The notes beneath the pieces are model-generated. The model was not told the DNA's origin. It saw only the letters and a program-made list of their open reading frames with translations, and searched no databases. From Streptomyces lateritius (GTDB lineage: Bacteria > Actinomycetota > Actinomycetes > Streptomycetales > Streptomycetaceae): a stretch of DNA of 64,000 nt. The DNA lies in NCBI RefSeq assembly GCF_014649715.1, contig NZ_BMTO01000006.1, positions 265,578-329,577 on the forward strand, given 5' to 3'. A program made the position numbers and the translations under genes. This document shows, one piece after another, positions 16,465 through 25,054 of this stretch (position 1 is the first letter of the stretch; every line of letters starts with the position of its first letter).

Positions 16465-17655
16465 ATGAAATCCGTGCTCATCCTCTCCTGGATAGCCATC
16501 GGCAACGTGCCCGCTGCGGTCGAGGAGCTCCGCACCCGCGATCTGCGACCGGTGCTGGTCTCGAACCTGCCGGACGACCCCAACGCCGGCCTCTGCGACG
16601 ACCACATCGTGTTCGACTGGGACAGCGAGGAGCTCTCGGCCCTCACGGCCCGGATCGACGAGCGCGGCATCGTGCCGATCGCCGTCGTCAGCATGATCGA
16701 GAAGCTGATCGAGTGGAACATCGCGCTCACCACGCACTACGACCTTCCGGGCGGTGGCACCGGCCGCGCCGTGCTGGCGAGCAAGACCCTGGTCCGGGAG
16801 CACATGCGGGCCCTGGGACTGTCCGGGATCAAGTTCACCGGCGACCCGAGGACCGTGGACTTCTTCCCCGCCATCGTCAAGCCCGCGCGGGAGTCTTCGG
16901 CCTCGTACCTGGTCAAGCGGGTGGACGACCGGGCGGAGCTGCTCGCCCACCTGAAGCACCTGGAGGAGTCCGGGGCGGGCGGCGTGGAGCTGATCGCCGA
17001 GGAGTTCCTGCCGGGCACCGAGTTCTCCGTCGACGGGCCCGTGCTGGACGGCCGCTTCCACCCCCTCCTCGCCGTCGAGAAGCCCGACCACGACGACGTC
17101 AAGCACCATGACGCGGGGCTCGAGTTCCACCCGCCCCAGCAGGATCACGTGCGAGAAGGAGTGCGGGTCCTGTGCGAGGCGATCAACAAGCTGTGCGCCG
17201 ACCGCGGCCTCGACCAGCTCTGGCTGCACTTCGAGGGCCGGAGCTCGGAGGACGGCCGGACCGAGCTCGTCGAGATCAACCTCCGGGCCGGCGGCGGCGA
17301 GATCCCGCGGTCCATCCAGGAGCTCTACGGCATCGACGTGTTCGCGGTGATCGTCTCCATGGCGCTGGGCGAGTACGCGCCGCAGGAGCTGCCGGCCCTG
17401 CGCGAGCGGCCGATGATCGGCTGGATGGACGTGGAGGCCGAGGAGATCGGCACGGTCGAGGTCGTCACCACCGAGGACGAGCTGCTCGCCCTGCCCGGCG
17501 TCCTCCACGTGCGGCTGACCAACGGATTCCGGGTCACCCGCCTGGACATGGAGAACTTCTTCCTCACCTTCGCGATGACCGCCGACTCCGTGGACGAGCT
17601 GCGCGAGCACGCGGCGCGGGTCCTCGACACCCTCGAATACAGCGTCCGGCCGTAA
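16465..17655 (+). CDS. ATP-grasp amino-acid ligase (BacD/carnosine-synthase-like)
   Basis: 396-residue ATP-dependent carboxylate-amine ligase, expected to join a carboxylate to an amine through an acyl phosphate. A Rossmann-like preATP-grasp domain (LILSWIAIGNVPAAVEEL) is followed by SKTLVREHMRALGLSGIKF, the ATP-binding Lys in AIVKPARESSASYLVKRV, the adenine-contact segment VELIAEEFLPGTEFSVDG and metal ligands in LVEINLRAGGGEIPRS (Glu, Asn). GGAGGT lies 7 bases before ATG 16465. Context suggests it forms an amide between the unusual amino acid and another residue, as an NRPS-independent coupling step. A terminator follows. Confidence 0.82.
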   Translation: MKSVLILSWIAIGNVPAAVEELRTRDLRPVLVSNLPDDPNAGLCDDHIVFDWDSEELSALTARIDERGIVPIAVVSMIEKLIEWNIALTTHYDLPGGGTGRAVLASKTLVREHMRALGLSGIKFTGDPRTVDFFPAIVKPARESSASYLVKRVDDRAELLAHLKHLEESGAGGVELIAEEFLPGTEFSVDGPVLDGRFHPLLAVEKPDHDDVKHHDAGLEFHPPQQDHVREGVRVLCEAINKLCADRGLDQLWLHFEGRSSEDGRTELVEINLRAGGGEIPRSIQELYGIDVFAVIVSMALGEYAPQELPALRERPMIGWMDVEAEEIGTVEVVTTEDELLALPGVLHVRLTNGFRVTRLDMENFFLTFAMTADSVDELREHAARVLDTLEYSVRP

Positions 17656-17675
17656 CCGGTCGCCTCGTCAACCCG

Positions 17676-17718
17676 GAAGCCCGGTCCACCACCCGCAGGG
17701 TGTGGTGGACCGGGCTTC
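17676..17718. terminator. Bidirectional terminator, 17-bp perfect stem
   Basis: Arms 17676-17692 and 17702-17718 pair perfectly. It sits between the convergent ATP-grasp ligase gene and cysN and can serve both. Confidence 0.88.
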
Positions 17719-17729
17719 GTTCATGTCGC

Positions 17730-19037
17730 TCAGCTGTCCGCCGCGACCATGCCCGCCGTCAGCGTGCCTCCGTCGACCTCGTCGACCAGCAGGAACGAAC
17801 CGGTGCGCCGGTGGTCGGCGTAGTCGTCGAGCGGCAGCGGCGAGGCCGTGCGCAGCGTGACGCGGCCGATGTCGTTGGCCCGCAGGGCCCCCGGGCCGGG
17901 CAGGCGGCGCAGCGTCTCGAGATCGAGCACCGAGTCGAGCGAGCGGACCAGGGCCTTGACGACGGCGGTGCCGTGGCGCAGCAGGACCCGGTCGCCGGCG
18001 CGCAGCGGCCGGTCGGCGATGTGGCAGACGGTCGCGGACACCTCCTGGGTCACCCGCGGGGCCTGCTCGACCGCGGCGATGAGGTCGCCGCGCGAGACGT
18101 CCACCTCGTCGGCCAGGCGGATCGTCACCGACTGGCCGGCGTGGGCGGCGTCGACGTCGCTCTCGCCGAGCCGGTCGATCCCGGCGATCGACGTCCGCTT
18201 CCCCGAGGGCAGCACGAGCACTTCGTCGCCCGGACGGAACACTCCTGAGGTGATCTGGCCCGCGTAGCCGCGGTAGTCGCGGAACTCGGCGCTTTGGGGT
18301 CGCAGGACGTACTGCACCGGCAGCCGAGCCGCGGAGCCCGAGGCATCGCGGTCGGCGTCGACCGTTTCCAGGTGTTCGAGCAGCGTCGGGCCGGTGTGCC
18401 AGTCCATCCGCCCGGACGGGTCCACGACGTTGTCCCCGCGCAGGGCGCTGATCGGGATCGCCGTCACAGCGGATACGCCGAGCGCCCGGGCGTACTCCGT
18501 GAACTCGTCCGCGATCCGGGCGAAGCGGTCCTCGGCGTAGCCGACGAGATCCATCTTGTTGACGGCCAGTACGACGTGCGGCACCTTCAACAGTGCGGCG
18601 ACGGCGGCGTGCCGGCGGGTCTGCTCGACCACGCCGTGGCGCGCGTCCACCAGCACGACGGCGACCTGTGCGGTCGACGCGCCGGTGACCATGTTCCGGG
18701 TGTACTGCACGTGTCCCGGCGTGTCGGCGAGGATGAAGCGGCGCTTGGGCGTCGCGAAGTAGCGGTAGGCGACATCGATCGTGATGCCCTGCTCGCGCTC
18801 GGCGCGCAGCCCGTCGGTCAGCAGCGCGAGGTCCGCGCTCTCCAGCCCGCGCTCGCGCGAGACCCGCTCGACGGCGTCGAGCTGGTCGGCGAAGACTTGT
18901 TTGGTGTCGTGCAGCAGTCGGCCCACGAGCGTCGACTTGCCGTCGTCGACCGAGCCGGCCGTGGCGAGTCGGAGCAGCGATCCCGGCTGCGTGGCGTCCG
19001 TGTTCTCGGCCGCGAGCGGCACCGTAGGCGTGTGCAT
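17730..19037 (-). CDS. cysN: Sulfate adenylyltransferase subunit 1 (GTPase)
   Basis: GTP-dependent large subunit of ATP sulfurylase, which with CysD converts sulfate and ATP to adenosine 5'-phosphosulfate (APS). 435 residues. GTPase motifs: GSVDDGKST (G1), the RAEREQGITIDVAYRYF switch, DTPGHVQYTRNM (G3), NKMD (G4) and SAL (G5), followed by EF-Tu-like beta barrels. ATG 19037 abuts the cysD TAG with no gap. No sulfite-forming genes (cysH, sirA) are nearby. With cysC and the sulfotransferase, this points to PAPS supply for sulfation rather than assimilation. Confidence 0.95.
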   Translation of the reverse strand: MHTPTVPLAAENTDATQPGSLLRLATAGSVDDGKSTLVGRLLHDTKQVFADQLDAVERVSRERGLESADLALLTDGLRAEREQGITIDVAYRYFATPKRRFILADTPGHVQYTRNMVTGASTAQVAVVLVDARHGVVEQTRRHAAVAALLKVPHVVLAVNKMDLVGYAEDRFARIADEFTEYARALGVSAVTAIPISALRGDNVVDPSGRMDWHTGPTLLEHLETVDADRDASGSAARLPVQYVLRPQSAEFRDYRGYAGQITSGVFRPGDEVLVLPSGKRTSIAGIDRLGESDVDAAHAGQSVTIRLADEVDVSRGDLIAAVEQAPRVTQEVSATVCHIADRPLRAGDRVLLRHGTAVVKALVRSLDSVLDLETLRRLPGPGALRANDIGRVTLRTASPLPLDDYADHRRTGSFLLVDEVDGGTLTAGMVAADS

Positions 19038-19976
19038 CTAGAAGTACCCCTCGCGCTTGCGATCTTCCATGGCCGCCTCGGACAGTTTGTCGTCGGCTCG
19101 GGTCGCGCCGCGCTCGGTCAGCGTCGAGGCGGCGATCTCCGCGATGATCTCCTGCAGCGTCACGGCGCCGGATTCGACGGCGCCGGTGCAGGACATGTCG
19201 CCGACGGTGCGGTAGCGCACCCGGCGGGTCTGGACCGTCTCGCCCTGGGCCGGCCCGCCCCAGGCGCCGGCGGTGAGCCACATGCCGCCGCGCAGGAAGA
19301 CCTCGCGCTCGTGGGCGAAGTAGATCGAGGGCAGCTCGATCCGCTCGCGCTCGATGTACTGCCACACGTCCAGTTCGGTGAAGTTGCTCAGCGGGAAGAC
19401 CCGCACGTGCTCGCCCGGGCTGTGCCGGCCGTTGTACAGCGACCACAACTCCGGGCGCTGACGTCGCGGGTCCCACTGCCCGAACTCGTCGCGCAGCGAG
19501 AAGACCCGTTCCTTGGCCCGGGCCTTCTCCTCGTCGCGCCGTCCGCCGCCGAAGAGGGCGTCGAAGCGGTGCGTGCTCACGGCGTCGAGCAGCGGCACGG
19601 TCTGCAGCGGATTGCGGGTGCCGTCCGGCCGTTCGCGCAGCCGCCCGTCGTCGATGTAGTCCTGGACCCGTGCCACGTCCAGCCGGACGCCGGTCCGGGC
19701 GACGGCGCGGTCGCGGAACTCCAGCACCTCGGGGAAGTTGTGCCCGGTGTCCACGTGCAGCAGGCCGAAGGGTATCTTCGCGGGCCAGAAGGCCTTGGCG
19801 GCGATGTGCAGCATGACGATCGAGTCCTTGCCCCCGGAGAACAGCAGCACCGGGTGCTCGAACTGGGCCGCGGCCTCGCGGAAGATGTGCACCGCTTCGG
19901 ACTCGAGCGCGTCAAGGTGGCCCGGCAGCGCCGAGCGTGGTGGGCGCAGCGCGCCGGCGGTGTCGACAACGGTCAT
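19038..19976 (-). CDS. cysD: Sulfate adenylyltransferase subunit 2
   Basis: 312-residue N-type ATP pyrophosphatase subunit that forms APS with CysN. The PP-loop SGGKDS appears in LLFSGGKDSIVMLHIA. DTGHNFPEV, the GGGRRDEEKARAKERVFS block and the WDPRRQRPELW region are characteristic of CysD. ATG 19976 is preceded by AAGGAG at 6 bases and lies 14 bp after the cysC stop. The longer frame to 19994 would overlap cysC. The operon order lysY-lysZ-cysC-cysD-cysN is compact. Confidence 0.95.
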   Translation of the reverse strand: MTVVDTAGALRPPRSALPGHLDALESEAVHIFREAAAQFEHPVLLFSGGKDSIVMLHIAAKAFWPAKIPFGLLHVDTGHNFPEVLEFRDRAVARTGVRLDVARVQDYIDDGRLRERPDGTRNPLQTVPLLDAVSTHRFDALFGGGRRDEEKARAKERVFSLRDEFGQWDPRRQRPELWSLYNGRHSPGEHVRVFPLSNFTELDVWQYIERERIELPSIYFAHEREVFLRGGMWLTAGAWGGPAQGETVQTRRVRYRTVGDMSCTGAVESGAVTLQEIIAEIAASTLTERGATRADDKLSEAAMEDRKREGYF

Positions 19977-19990
19977 GTCAGTCTCCTTCG

Positions 19991-20551
19991 TCACAGTCCC
20001 CGTGCAGCGAGCAGCGCACGCACCTGCCGGACCGACTCGTCGATCGTGTTGTGTTGCGTGTGGATGCGCAGATCGGGGTCGACCGGGGCTTCGTAGGGGT
20101 CGTCCGCGCCGGTGAGACCGCTGATCTCGCCCGCTGCCTGCCTGGCGTAGAGGCTCTTGACGTCCCGGTCGGCGCAGATCTCCACCGGAGTCGCCACGTG
20201 CACCTCCAGGTAGCCGACGCCGCGCGCCACGTGCAGGTCCCGCACCGCGGCGCGGGACTCCGCGTAGGGGGCGATGACCGGTGCCAGCACGGTGACGCCG
20301 TGCTCGGCGAGCAGTCGGGCCACGAACCCGATCCGCCGCACGCTGGTGTCCCGGTCGGCCTTCGAGAATCCGAGGTCCGGAGAGAGGGCGGCGCGGATCT
20401 CGTCACCGTCGAGCACCTGCACCCGGTGTCCTTCGGCCGAGAGCTGCTCGGCGAGGCCGACCGCGACGGTCGTCTTGCCCGCGCTCGGCAGCCCGGTCAG
20501 CCAGACCGTGCCGCCCTGCCACCCGGCCGGCGTGCCATCGGCTTCGCTCAT
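19991..20551 (-). CDS. cysC: Adenylylsulfate (APS) kinase
   Basis: 186-residue kinase that phosphorylates APS to PAPS, the universal sulfuryl donor. P-loop GLPSAGKTT, the DGDEIRAALSPDLGFSKADRD substrate segment and GLTGADDPYEAP lid are present. ATG 20551 overlaps the lysZ stop (ATGA), so translation is coupled to an AmCP-pathway enzyme. Together with cysDN and the sulfotransferase 9.4 kb away, it gives the cluster a self-contained PAPS supply. Confidence 0.95.
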   Translation of the reverse strand: MSEADGTPAGWQGGTVWLTGLPSAGKTTVAVGLAEQLSAEGHRVQVLDGDEIRAALSPDLGFSKADRDTSVRRIGFVARLLAEHGVTVLAPVIAPYAESRAAVRDLHVARGVGYLEVHVATPVEICADRDVKSLYARQAAGEISGLTGADDPYEAPVDPDLRIHTQHNTIDESVRQVRALLAARGL

Positions 20552-21420
20552 ACCCGGATCGCCTCCTCGCGTGAACTGCCGTCGGCCGCAGGTGCGTCGG
20601 CGACGTGCACGGTGGTGCCGGCCCCCGCGAGTGCCCGGCTCACGGGATCCGGGGTGCGTCCGTCCGCGATGCGCACCGTGGTGACCCCGCCGGCCAGCGC
20701 TTCGCGGGCGGCGATGAGCTTGAGCGCCATGCCGCCGGTGGCGGACGGGTCGGGCGCGCCGCTGGGGGCGATCCGGACGCTGCTCCGCACACTGGTGGGA
20801 TCGCCGGGATCGGCGAGCACACCGGGTGCGCCGGTGAGCAGCAGCAGTTGGTCGGCCCCGAGGGCGGTGGCCAGTGCCGCCGCGGCCCGGTCGGCGTCGA
20901 CGTTGACGGGCTGATCGTGCTCGTCGATGGCCGGAGGTGAGACCACCGGTACGTAGCCGGCCCGCAGCAGGGTCAGGGGGAGTTCTGGGTGGACGGTGGC
21001 GATCCGGCCGCTGTGGTTGTCGCGGACCAGGACGGTACGGCCGTCGACGACGGCACGGACGGCGGCCTTCCGACGGGCCCGCAGCATGCCGCCGTCCATG
21101 CCGGTGAGGCCGACCGCGGGCACGTGGTGGCGGGCGAGTTCCGCCACCAGCCGGGGCTTGACCGCACCGGCCAGGGCGAGGACGACCACGTCGAGGGTGT
21201 CCGGGTCGGTGTAGCGGGTGGACACGCCGTCCGGTGCGACCAAGGTGCGTTGCGGGACGTCGAGCCGGCCGGCCAGCCGGCCGATCTCGCCGGAGCCGCC
21301 GTGGACGAGCAGGATGGAGTGGCCCTCGTGGACCAGGCGGGCGATGTCGGCGCAGATGCCTGCGGCGTCGACGGCGGGGTTGCCGCCGCATTTGACGACG
21401 GTCAAGGGTTGGGTGATCAC
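20548..21420 (-). CDS. lysZ: LysZ-type LysW-aminoacyl kinase
   Basis: 290-residue amino-acid-kinase-family enzyme related to N-acetylglutamate kinase. It is expected to phosphorylate the side-chain carboxylate of the amino acid held on LysW. Motifs: VKCGGNPAVDAAG (phosphate loop), LVHGGSGEIGRLAG, VGLTGMDGGMLRARR, and the GGMALKLIAAREALAGGV Lys near the ATP. The MDGGMLRARRK segment is typical of LysZ/ArgB-like enzymes of the AmCP branch. GTG 21420 has a GGAGAGAGC ribosome site 22 bp after lysY. No ordinary arginine genes are nearby, which supports LysZ over ArgB. Confidence 0.88.
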   Translation of the reverse strand: MITQPLTVVKCGGNPAVDAAGICADIARLVHEGHSILLVHGGSGEIGRLAGRLDVPQRTLVAPDGVSTRYTDPDTLDVVVLALAGAVKPRLVAELARHHVPAVGLTGMDGGMLRARRKAAVRAVVDGRTVLVRDNHSGRIATVHPELPLTLLRAGYVPVVSPPAIDEHDQPVNVDADRAAAALATALGADQLLLLTGAPGVLADPGDPTSVRSSVRIAPSGAPDPSATGGMALKLIAAREALAGGVTTVRIADGRTPDPVSRALAGAGTTVHVADAPAADGSSREEAIRV

Positions 21421-21442
21421 GCTCTCTCCGGTTCGGCCGGGG

Positions 21443-22480
21443 CTACAGCGGGTGCAGGCCGGGGAAGGTCAGGCCGAGGGTCTCGGGGAGACCCATGCGG
21501 ACGTTGAGGCACTGCACGGCGTTGCCGGCACCGCCCTTGACCAGGTTGTCCAGGGCGCCGATGGCGCTCAGCCGGCCGGTGTCCTCGTCGAGGGCGAAGC
21601 CGACGTCGCAGAAGTTCGACCCCAGCAGGATCTTCGGGTCGGGGTAGCGGTAGATGCCGCGCTGGTGTGCGACGACACGGACGAAGGGCTCGGCCGCGTA
21701 ACACTCACGGAAGGCCCGGCGCACGGCCTTGGCGTCGGCCCCGGGGCGCAGGGTGGCGTGACAGAGCGTCTGGGCTCCGCGGACCGCCTCGACGCCGGTG
21801 GCGGTCATCGCGGTCGGCAGGCCGAGGTGCCGGGAGATCTCGGCCTCGTGCCGGTGCCGGGTGGGCGCGAAGACGCGCATCGCACCGCTGCGTTCGGCGT
21901 GCAGGTTGGCCGGGCCGGCCGTCGCGCCCGAGCCGCTGGAACCGGTCTTCGCATCGACCTGGGCGCCTCGTTCGAGGTCGATCAGGTCGTGCGTCACCAG
22001 GGGGTGGAGGGCGAGCACGGCGGCCGTGGCCATGCAGCCGGGAACGCTGATCAGGTCAGCGGTGCGCAGGCGCTCGCGGTAGAGCTCCGGCAGGCCGGGA
22101 ACGAAGTCGCCCAACAGCTGCGGAGCCAGGTGCTCCTCGCCGTAGTAGCGCCGGAAGACCTCGGTGTCGTCGAGCCGGAAGTCACCGGTCAGGTCGAGGA
22201 CGACACCCGCCCGCGAGCGCCACTGCTCGATCTGGGTCATCGCCACCCGGTGCGGCAGCGCCAGGAACACCGCGTCGCTCTCCGGGGTCTCCTCGGCCGA
22301 GCAGAACGCCAGATCGGTGACGGAGCGCAGATTGGGATGCACACCGTCGATCCGCTTTCCGGGGAAGCGGGACGATACGGCGCCCACCACCTCCACCTCG
22401 GGGTGCCCCAGCAACAGCCGCAGCAGTTCCCCGCCGATGTAGCCGGCCGCACCGACCACCGTCACTCGCAGCACGGCCAC
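21443..22480 (-). CDS. lysY: LysY-type LysW-aminoacyl-phosphate reductase
   Basis: 345-residue NADPH-dependent reductase related to N-acetyl-gamma-glutamyl-phosphate reductase. It is predicted to reduce the LysW-bound acyl phosphate to the semialdehyde. N-terminal VVGAAGYIGGELLRLLLGHP binds NADP. The catalytic Cys is in ISVPGCMATAAVLAL. The C-terminal catalytic domain has GSSGSGATAGPANLHAERSG and RHRHEAEI. GTG 22480 follows GGAGGGC. First gene of the lysY-lysZ-cysC-cysD-cysN run. Distinguishing LysY from ArgC rests on context. Confidence 0.87.
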   Translation of the reverse strand: MAVLRVTVVGAAGYIGGELLRLLLGHPEVEVVGAVSSRFPGKRIDGVHPNLRSVTDLAFCSAEETPESDAVFLALPHRVAMTQIEQWRSRAGVVLDLTGDFRLDDTEVFRRYYGEEHLAPQLLGDFVPGLPELYRERLRTADLISVPGCMATAAVLALHPLVTHDLIDLERGAQVDAKTGSSGSGATAGPANLHAERSGAMRVFAPTRHRHEAEISRHLGLPTAMTATGVEAVRGAQTLCHATLRPGADAKAVRRAFRECYAAEPFVRVVAHQRGIYRYPDPKILLGSNFCDVGFALDEDTGRLSAIGALDNLVKGGAGNAVQCLNVRMGLPETLGLTFPGLHPL

Positions 22481-22858
22481 GCCCTCCTCACCAGCACATT
22501 TCGAAGCGCCACCACCACGTCCTCCAGTTCGAACGGTCTTGACCTCTGCAAAGGGAAACTACGAGCCCGCCCGCGCCCCCCGCGTCCGCGGCAGACGCAT
22601 TCCGCGGGGCGTGCCGGACTGACTCCGCTGCCGCGCGGCTACGCACCCCGATTACTCCGCGCAGGGGTGGGCGGCCGGGGGCGCGCATCTCGCCGGGACG
22701 CACGGCGTGGAGACGTCCGAGGAGACGGAATCCACGGTGACGGGCGAGCGCTCGGTCAACGCCTGCGGGCTACTCGGCGGGGCACCCCCGTGCAGCGAAC
22801 AGGCCGACGAGGGCCTGGTCGGCGAACCCCTACCGGCCGGACCGGCTCACGGTCCTGG
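22481..22858 (-). promoter_or_regulatory. 378-bp region upstream of lysY
   Basis: No credible gene. On the plus strand CGATTAC at 22649-22655 (context CCCCGATTACTCCGCGCA) resembles the TGATTAC half-site of the conserved upstream element, whose copy C reads TGATTACTCTGCACA. This region is the likely promoter for the lysY to cysN operon, although read-through from the upstream gene is possible. Confidence 0.4.
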
Positions 22859-24763
22859 TCAGCCGCTGTTCTCGGCGGCCAGGATGCCGAAGTTGCGGCG
22901 GGCGATCGACACGGCGAGGTCCTGTACGGCGAAGGCCGTCATGTAGTAGCCGTGCGGCGGGATGCCGGGGGCCAGCGTCAGGGTGAACGTCGTCTCGCCC
23001 GTACCGTCCGGCGCGATCCTGACCTTGCGCAGGTCCGGTTCGATCGTGCAGCCGGCGCGCCCGTAGCTGGCGAAGAACAGGCCGAGGCGCAGGATGCCGG
23101 GCCGGGCGTCGCGCACGGCCACCCGCACCTGGTTGGTGGTCCCCTGCTCCGCTCCGTCCTCGGCGTGGACCAGCAGCGACGGGGAGTCGAACAGCCGGAA
23201 GGCGACGTCGCCGCAGCGCGTGCAGACGACGCCCTCGAAGTCGAGCGAGGTGGGGACGAGGGCACGCCGGCTGTAGCGCTCGGCGGGCCGCCCGCACTGG
23301 CAGCGCACGTGGCTGACGTCGGACATGTCGATCCGGCTGCGCTCGCCGAAGTAGGCGAAGCAGTTGCTGAGTTCGTTCTCCGGGTCCTTGACGAACTGGG
23401 TGGCGATCGCCATGTCCAGCGACTGCAGGTCGTCCATCAGGCCGCGGATCACCGGGGCGCGGTCCTGGTGCACCGCCAGGTCACGCCTGGAGACCTGGCT
23501 CTCGACCTTGGTGGCGAGCTTGCCCAGGCGGGTTCGGAGCGGGTGGTTGGGGGACAGCACCCCGCCGGCCAGATACGCGGTGAGGCGGGCGGAGGTGGTG
23601 AGGAGCAGCTGCTCCGGCTCGACGGTGGGCGGCTCGGGCGTATCGCCCGCGTCCTCGCCTATGCCGAACTGGACGTAGGCGGGGTAGGGCTCCGAAGTGC
23701 CGATGCTCGCGTTGAGTGCCGCGGCGGAGGAGGCCCCCGCCAGGGCGGCGTCCGTCCAGACGAGGTTCTCCGGGCGGGCGGAGGCGTGGACCGTGATCGC
23801 ACCGACGACGTTCCTGGCGGTCCCGTCGATCGCGTTGAGCATCAGCTGGTACTTCGGGTCGAAGACGGCGGCGTCGGCGAAGGGGCTGTTGTTGCAGGAG
23901 CTCAGCACCACCTCGGCGGCGCGGATGTCCCTCAGCTGGATCAGCTTGTCCACGGGCTTGTAGCAGGTGGAGGTGGCGCAGATCGGGGCGACCAGGGCCG
24001 GGTTGCGCCCGACGGTCTCGTTCAGACCGCAGATGGTGAAGTCGGCGAGATTGATCGAGTCGTCCTTGCCGTGCCCCTGCAGCATCAGGCGCCGCCAACG
24101 GGTGCCGAGGATCTCGGACTTGACGTCGCTCGTCGCCACCTCGCCCTCGTTGCGCAGGTGGATGCCGTCGCGGGTGAGACCTCGGTCGACGCCGGTGAAG
24201 AGACCCAGCTCGTGCACGTCCGGGGCCGGTGCCACGTACTGCTTCGCGGTGAACCAGGCGAGGGAGGCCGCGTCCCGGCCGGTGAGGAACGAGAGACGCA
24301 CGTCCGGCCGGCGCGAGGCGGCGCGGACCAGCGGCCAGATGAGATCGACGGTGAAGTGCTCGTAGAGCCCGGCGATCAGAAGGGAGTACGCCTCGGGCCT
24401 GTCGTCGTCCTCCGGCGCGAGCCGGTCGAGCAGGGCGGGAGCGAGCTCTTCCTCGTCGAGCCAGGTGAGGGCACAGGGCGCGATCAGCGAGTGCAGTCCG
24501 GCCGGCAGGGTCTCCGGCCTGAGCACGATTCCGTACGTGCGGGCGGCCGGGCGGCTCACCTCCCCGTACAGGTCGGCCGAACGCTCGGCGGAGGCGGCCA
24601 GGTCGGCCCGTCCGCCGGTCCACACCGGGACGGACGCGGGTGCGTCCGCGGCGAGGAACTCCTCGACGGCGGCGGCGTACGAACCCGCGTCGTCGATGAC
24701 CGAGAACGGCGGGGGCGTCAGGGTTGCCGTCCCGACACCGGGACCGTGGGGCTCGGACTGCAT
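22859..24763 (-). CDS. Unknown 634-residue protein with caspase/CHAT-like core and zinc ribbon
   Basis: No family name can be given with confidence. A caspase-fold pattern is visible: hydrophobic strand then GHG with His231 (RLMLQGHGKDDSINL), and strand EVVLSSC with Cys290 followed by NNSPFADA, the spacing expected for a CHAT-like His-Cys dyad. A long variable middle follows, then a probable zinc ribbon with Cys488, Cys490, Cys514 and Cys517, and a beta-rich C-terminal domain. ATG 24763 has AAGGAG 9 bases upstream. It follows lysW2 across a short hairpin and precedes lysY, so it lies inside the AmCP gene set. Protease, carrier-processing factor, or non-catalytic scaffold are all possible. Confidence 0.6.
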   Translation of the reverse strand: MQSEPHGPGVGTATLTPPPFSVIDDAGSYAAAVEEFLAADAPASVPVWTGGRADLAASAERSADLYGEVSRPAARTYGIVLRPETLPAGLHSLIAPCALTWLDEEELAPALLDRLAPEDDDRPEAYSLLIAGLYEHFTVDLIWPLVRAASRRPDVRLSFLTGRDAASLAWFTAKQYVAPAPDVHELGLFTGVDRGLTRDGIHLRNEGEVATSDVKSEILGTRWRRLMLQGHGKDDSINLADFTICGLNETVGRNPALVAPICATSTCYKPVDKLIQLRDIRAAEVVLSSCNNSPFADAAVFDPKYQLMLNAIDGTARNVVGAITVHASARPENLVWTDAALAGASSAAALNASIGTSEPYPAYVQFGIGEDAGDTPEPPTVEPEQLLLTTSARLTAYLAGGVLSPNHPLRTRLGKLATKVESQVSRRDLAVHQDRAPVIRGLMDDLQSLDMAIATQFVKDPENELSNCFAYFGERSRIDMSDVSHVRCQCGRPAERYSRRALVPTSLDFEGVVCTRCGDVAFRLFDSPSLLVHAEDGAEQGTTNQVRVAVRDARPGILRLGLFFASYGRAGCTIEPDLRKVRIAPDGTGETTFTLTLAPGIPPHGYYMTAFAVQDLAVSIARRNFGILAAENSG

Positions 24764-24827
24764 GAGGTCTGACTCCTTCGGGGAAGTTGTGCGCTTCTGG
24801 GCTTTTCGGAAGGTCCGGAACGCGGCG

Positions 24828-24856
24828 CGCCCCGGCGTACACAGCGCGCCGGGGCG
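24828..24856 (-). terminator. Intercistronic hairpin between lysW2 and the CHAT-like gene
   Basis: Perfect 10-bp GC stem (24828-24837 with 24847-24856) 18 bp after the lysW2 stop. It could reduce downstream expression so that the small carrier is made in excess over the large protein. Confidence 0.65.
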
Positions 24857-24874
24857 GGCCACAGCCTGTGACGG

Positions 24875-25054
24875 CTACTCTCCCCAGTCCTCTTCGACGT
24901 CGGGGGCGAGGGCGAGCACCATGGGGTCGAGCGCCACGATCTCCAGCTCGCTCCTGCAACCCCCGCATTCCAGGATCTCGTTCAGCCGGACCGAGTCGCC
25001 GATGCTCACCGGCTCCTCGCACTCCGGGCATGACAGAGCAGTCTTCGTGATCAA
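24875..25054 (-). CDS. lysW: LysW-type amino-group carrier protein, copy 2
   Basis: 59-residue carrier with CPEC (9-12), CGGC (30-33) and C-terminal EDWGE, 80 percent identical to copy 1. The start is TTG at 25054, deduced by aligning its ribosome-site region (AAAGGAACACATCTC) with that of copy 1. TTG overlaps the transketolase stop as TTGA, so translation is coupled. It is positioned after the transketolase pair and aminotransferase, and is probably the main carrier on which the glutamate-derived C7 amino acid is built. The adjacent hairpin downstream may favour carrier abundance. Confidence 0.92.
   Translation of the reverse strand: MITKTALSCPECEEPVSIGDSVRLNEILECGGCRSELEIVALDPMVLALAPDVEEDWGE

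Noticed and set aside
17730..20551. cysC-cysD-cysN as sulfate assimilation operon
   Set aside because: No cysH, sulfite reductase or transporter is nearby, and APS kinase is not needed for the APS-reductase route common in actinomycetes. PAPS supply for the cluster sulfotransferase is simpler.
20548..22480. lysY and lysZ as ordinary argC and argB
   Set aside because: No argJ, argD or argG neighbours. Two LysW carriers, LysX and LysK are in the same cluster and cysC is translationally coupled to lysZ, so the AmCP branch fits better. A phylogeny would settle it.
22859..24763. Assigning the CHAT-like protein as a defence protease
   Set aside because: The His and Cys pattern is suggestive, but the gene sits inside the biosynthetic operon and no defence partners are adjacent.
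21218..24772. 1184-codon plus-strand frame across lysZ, lysY and the CHAT-like gene
   Set aside because: Spans three genes on the other strand that have clear motifs, and has no ribosome site or recognisable domain.
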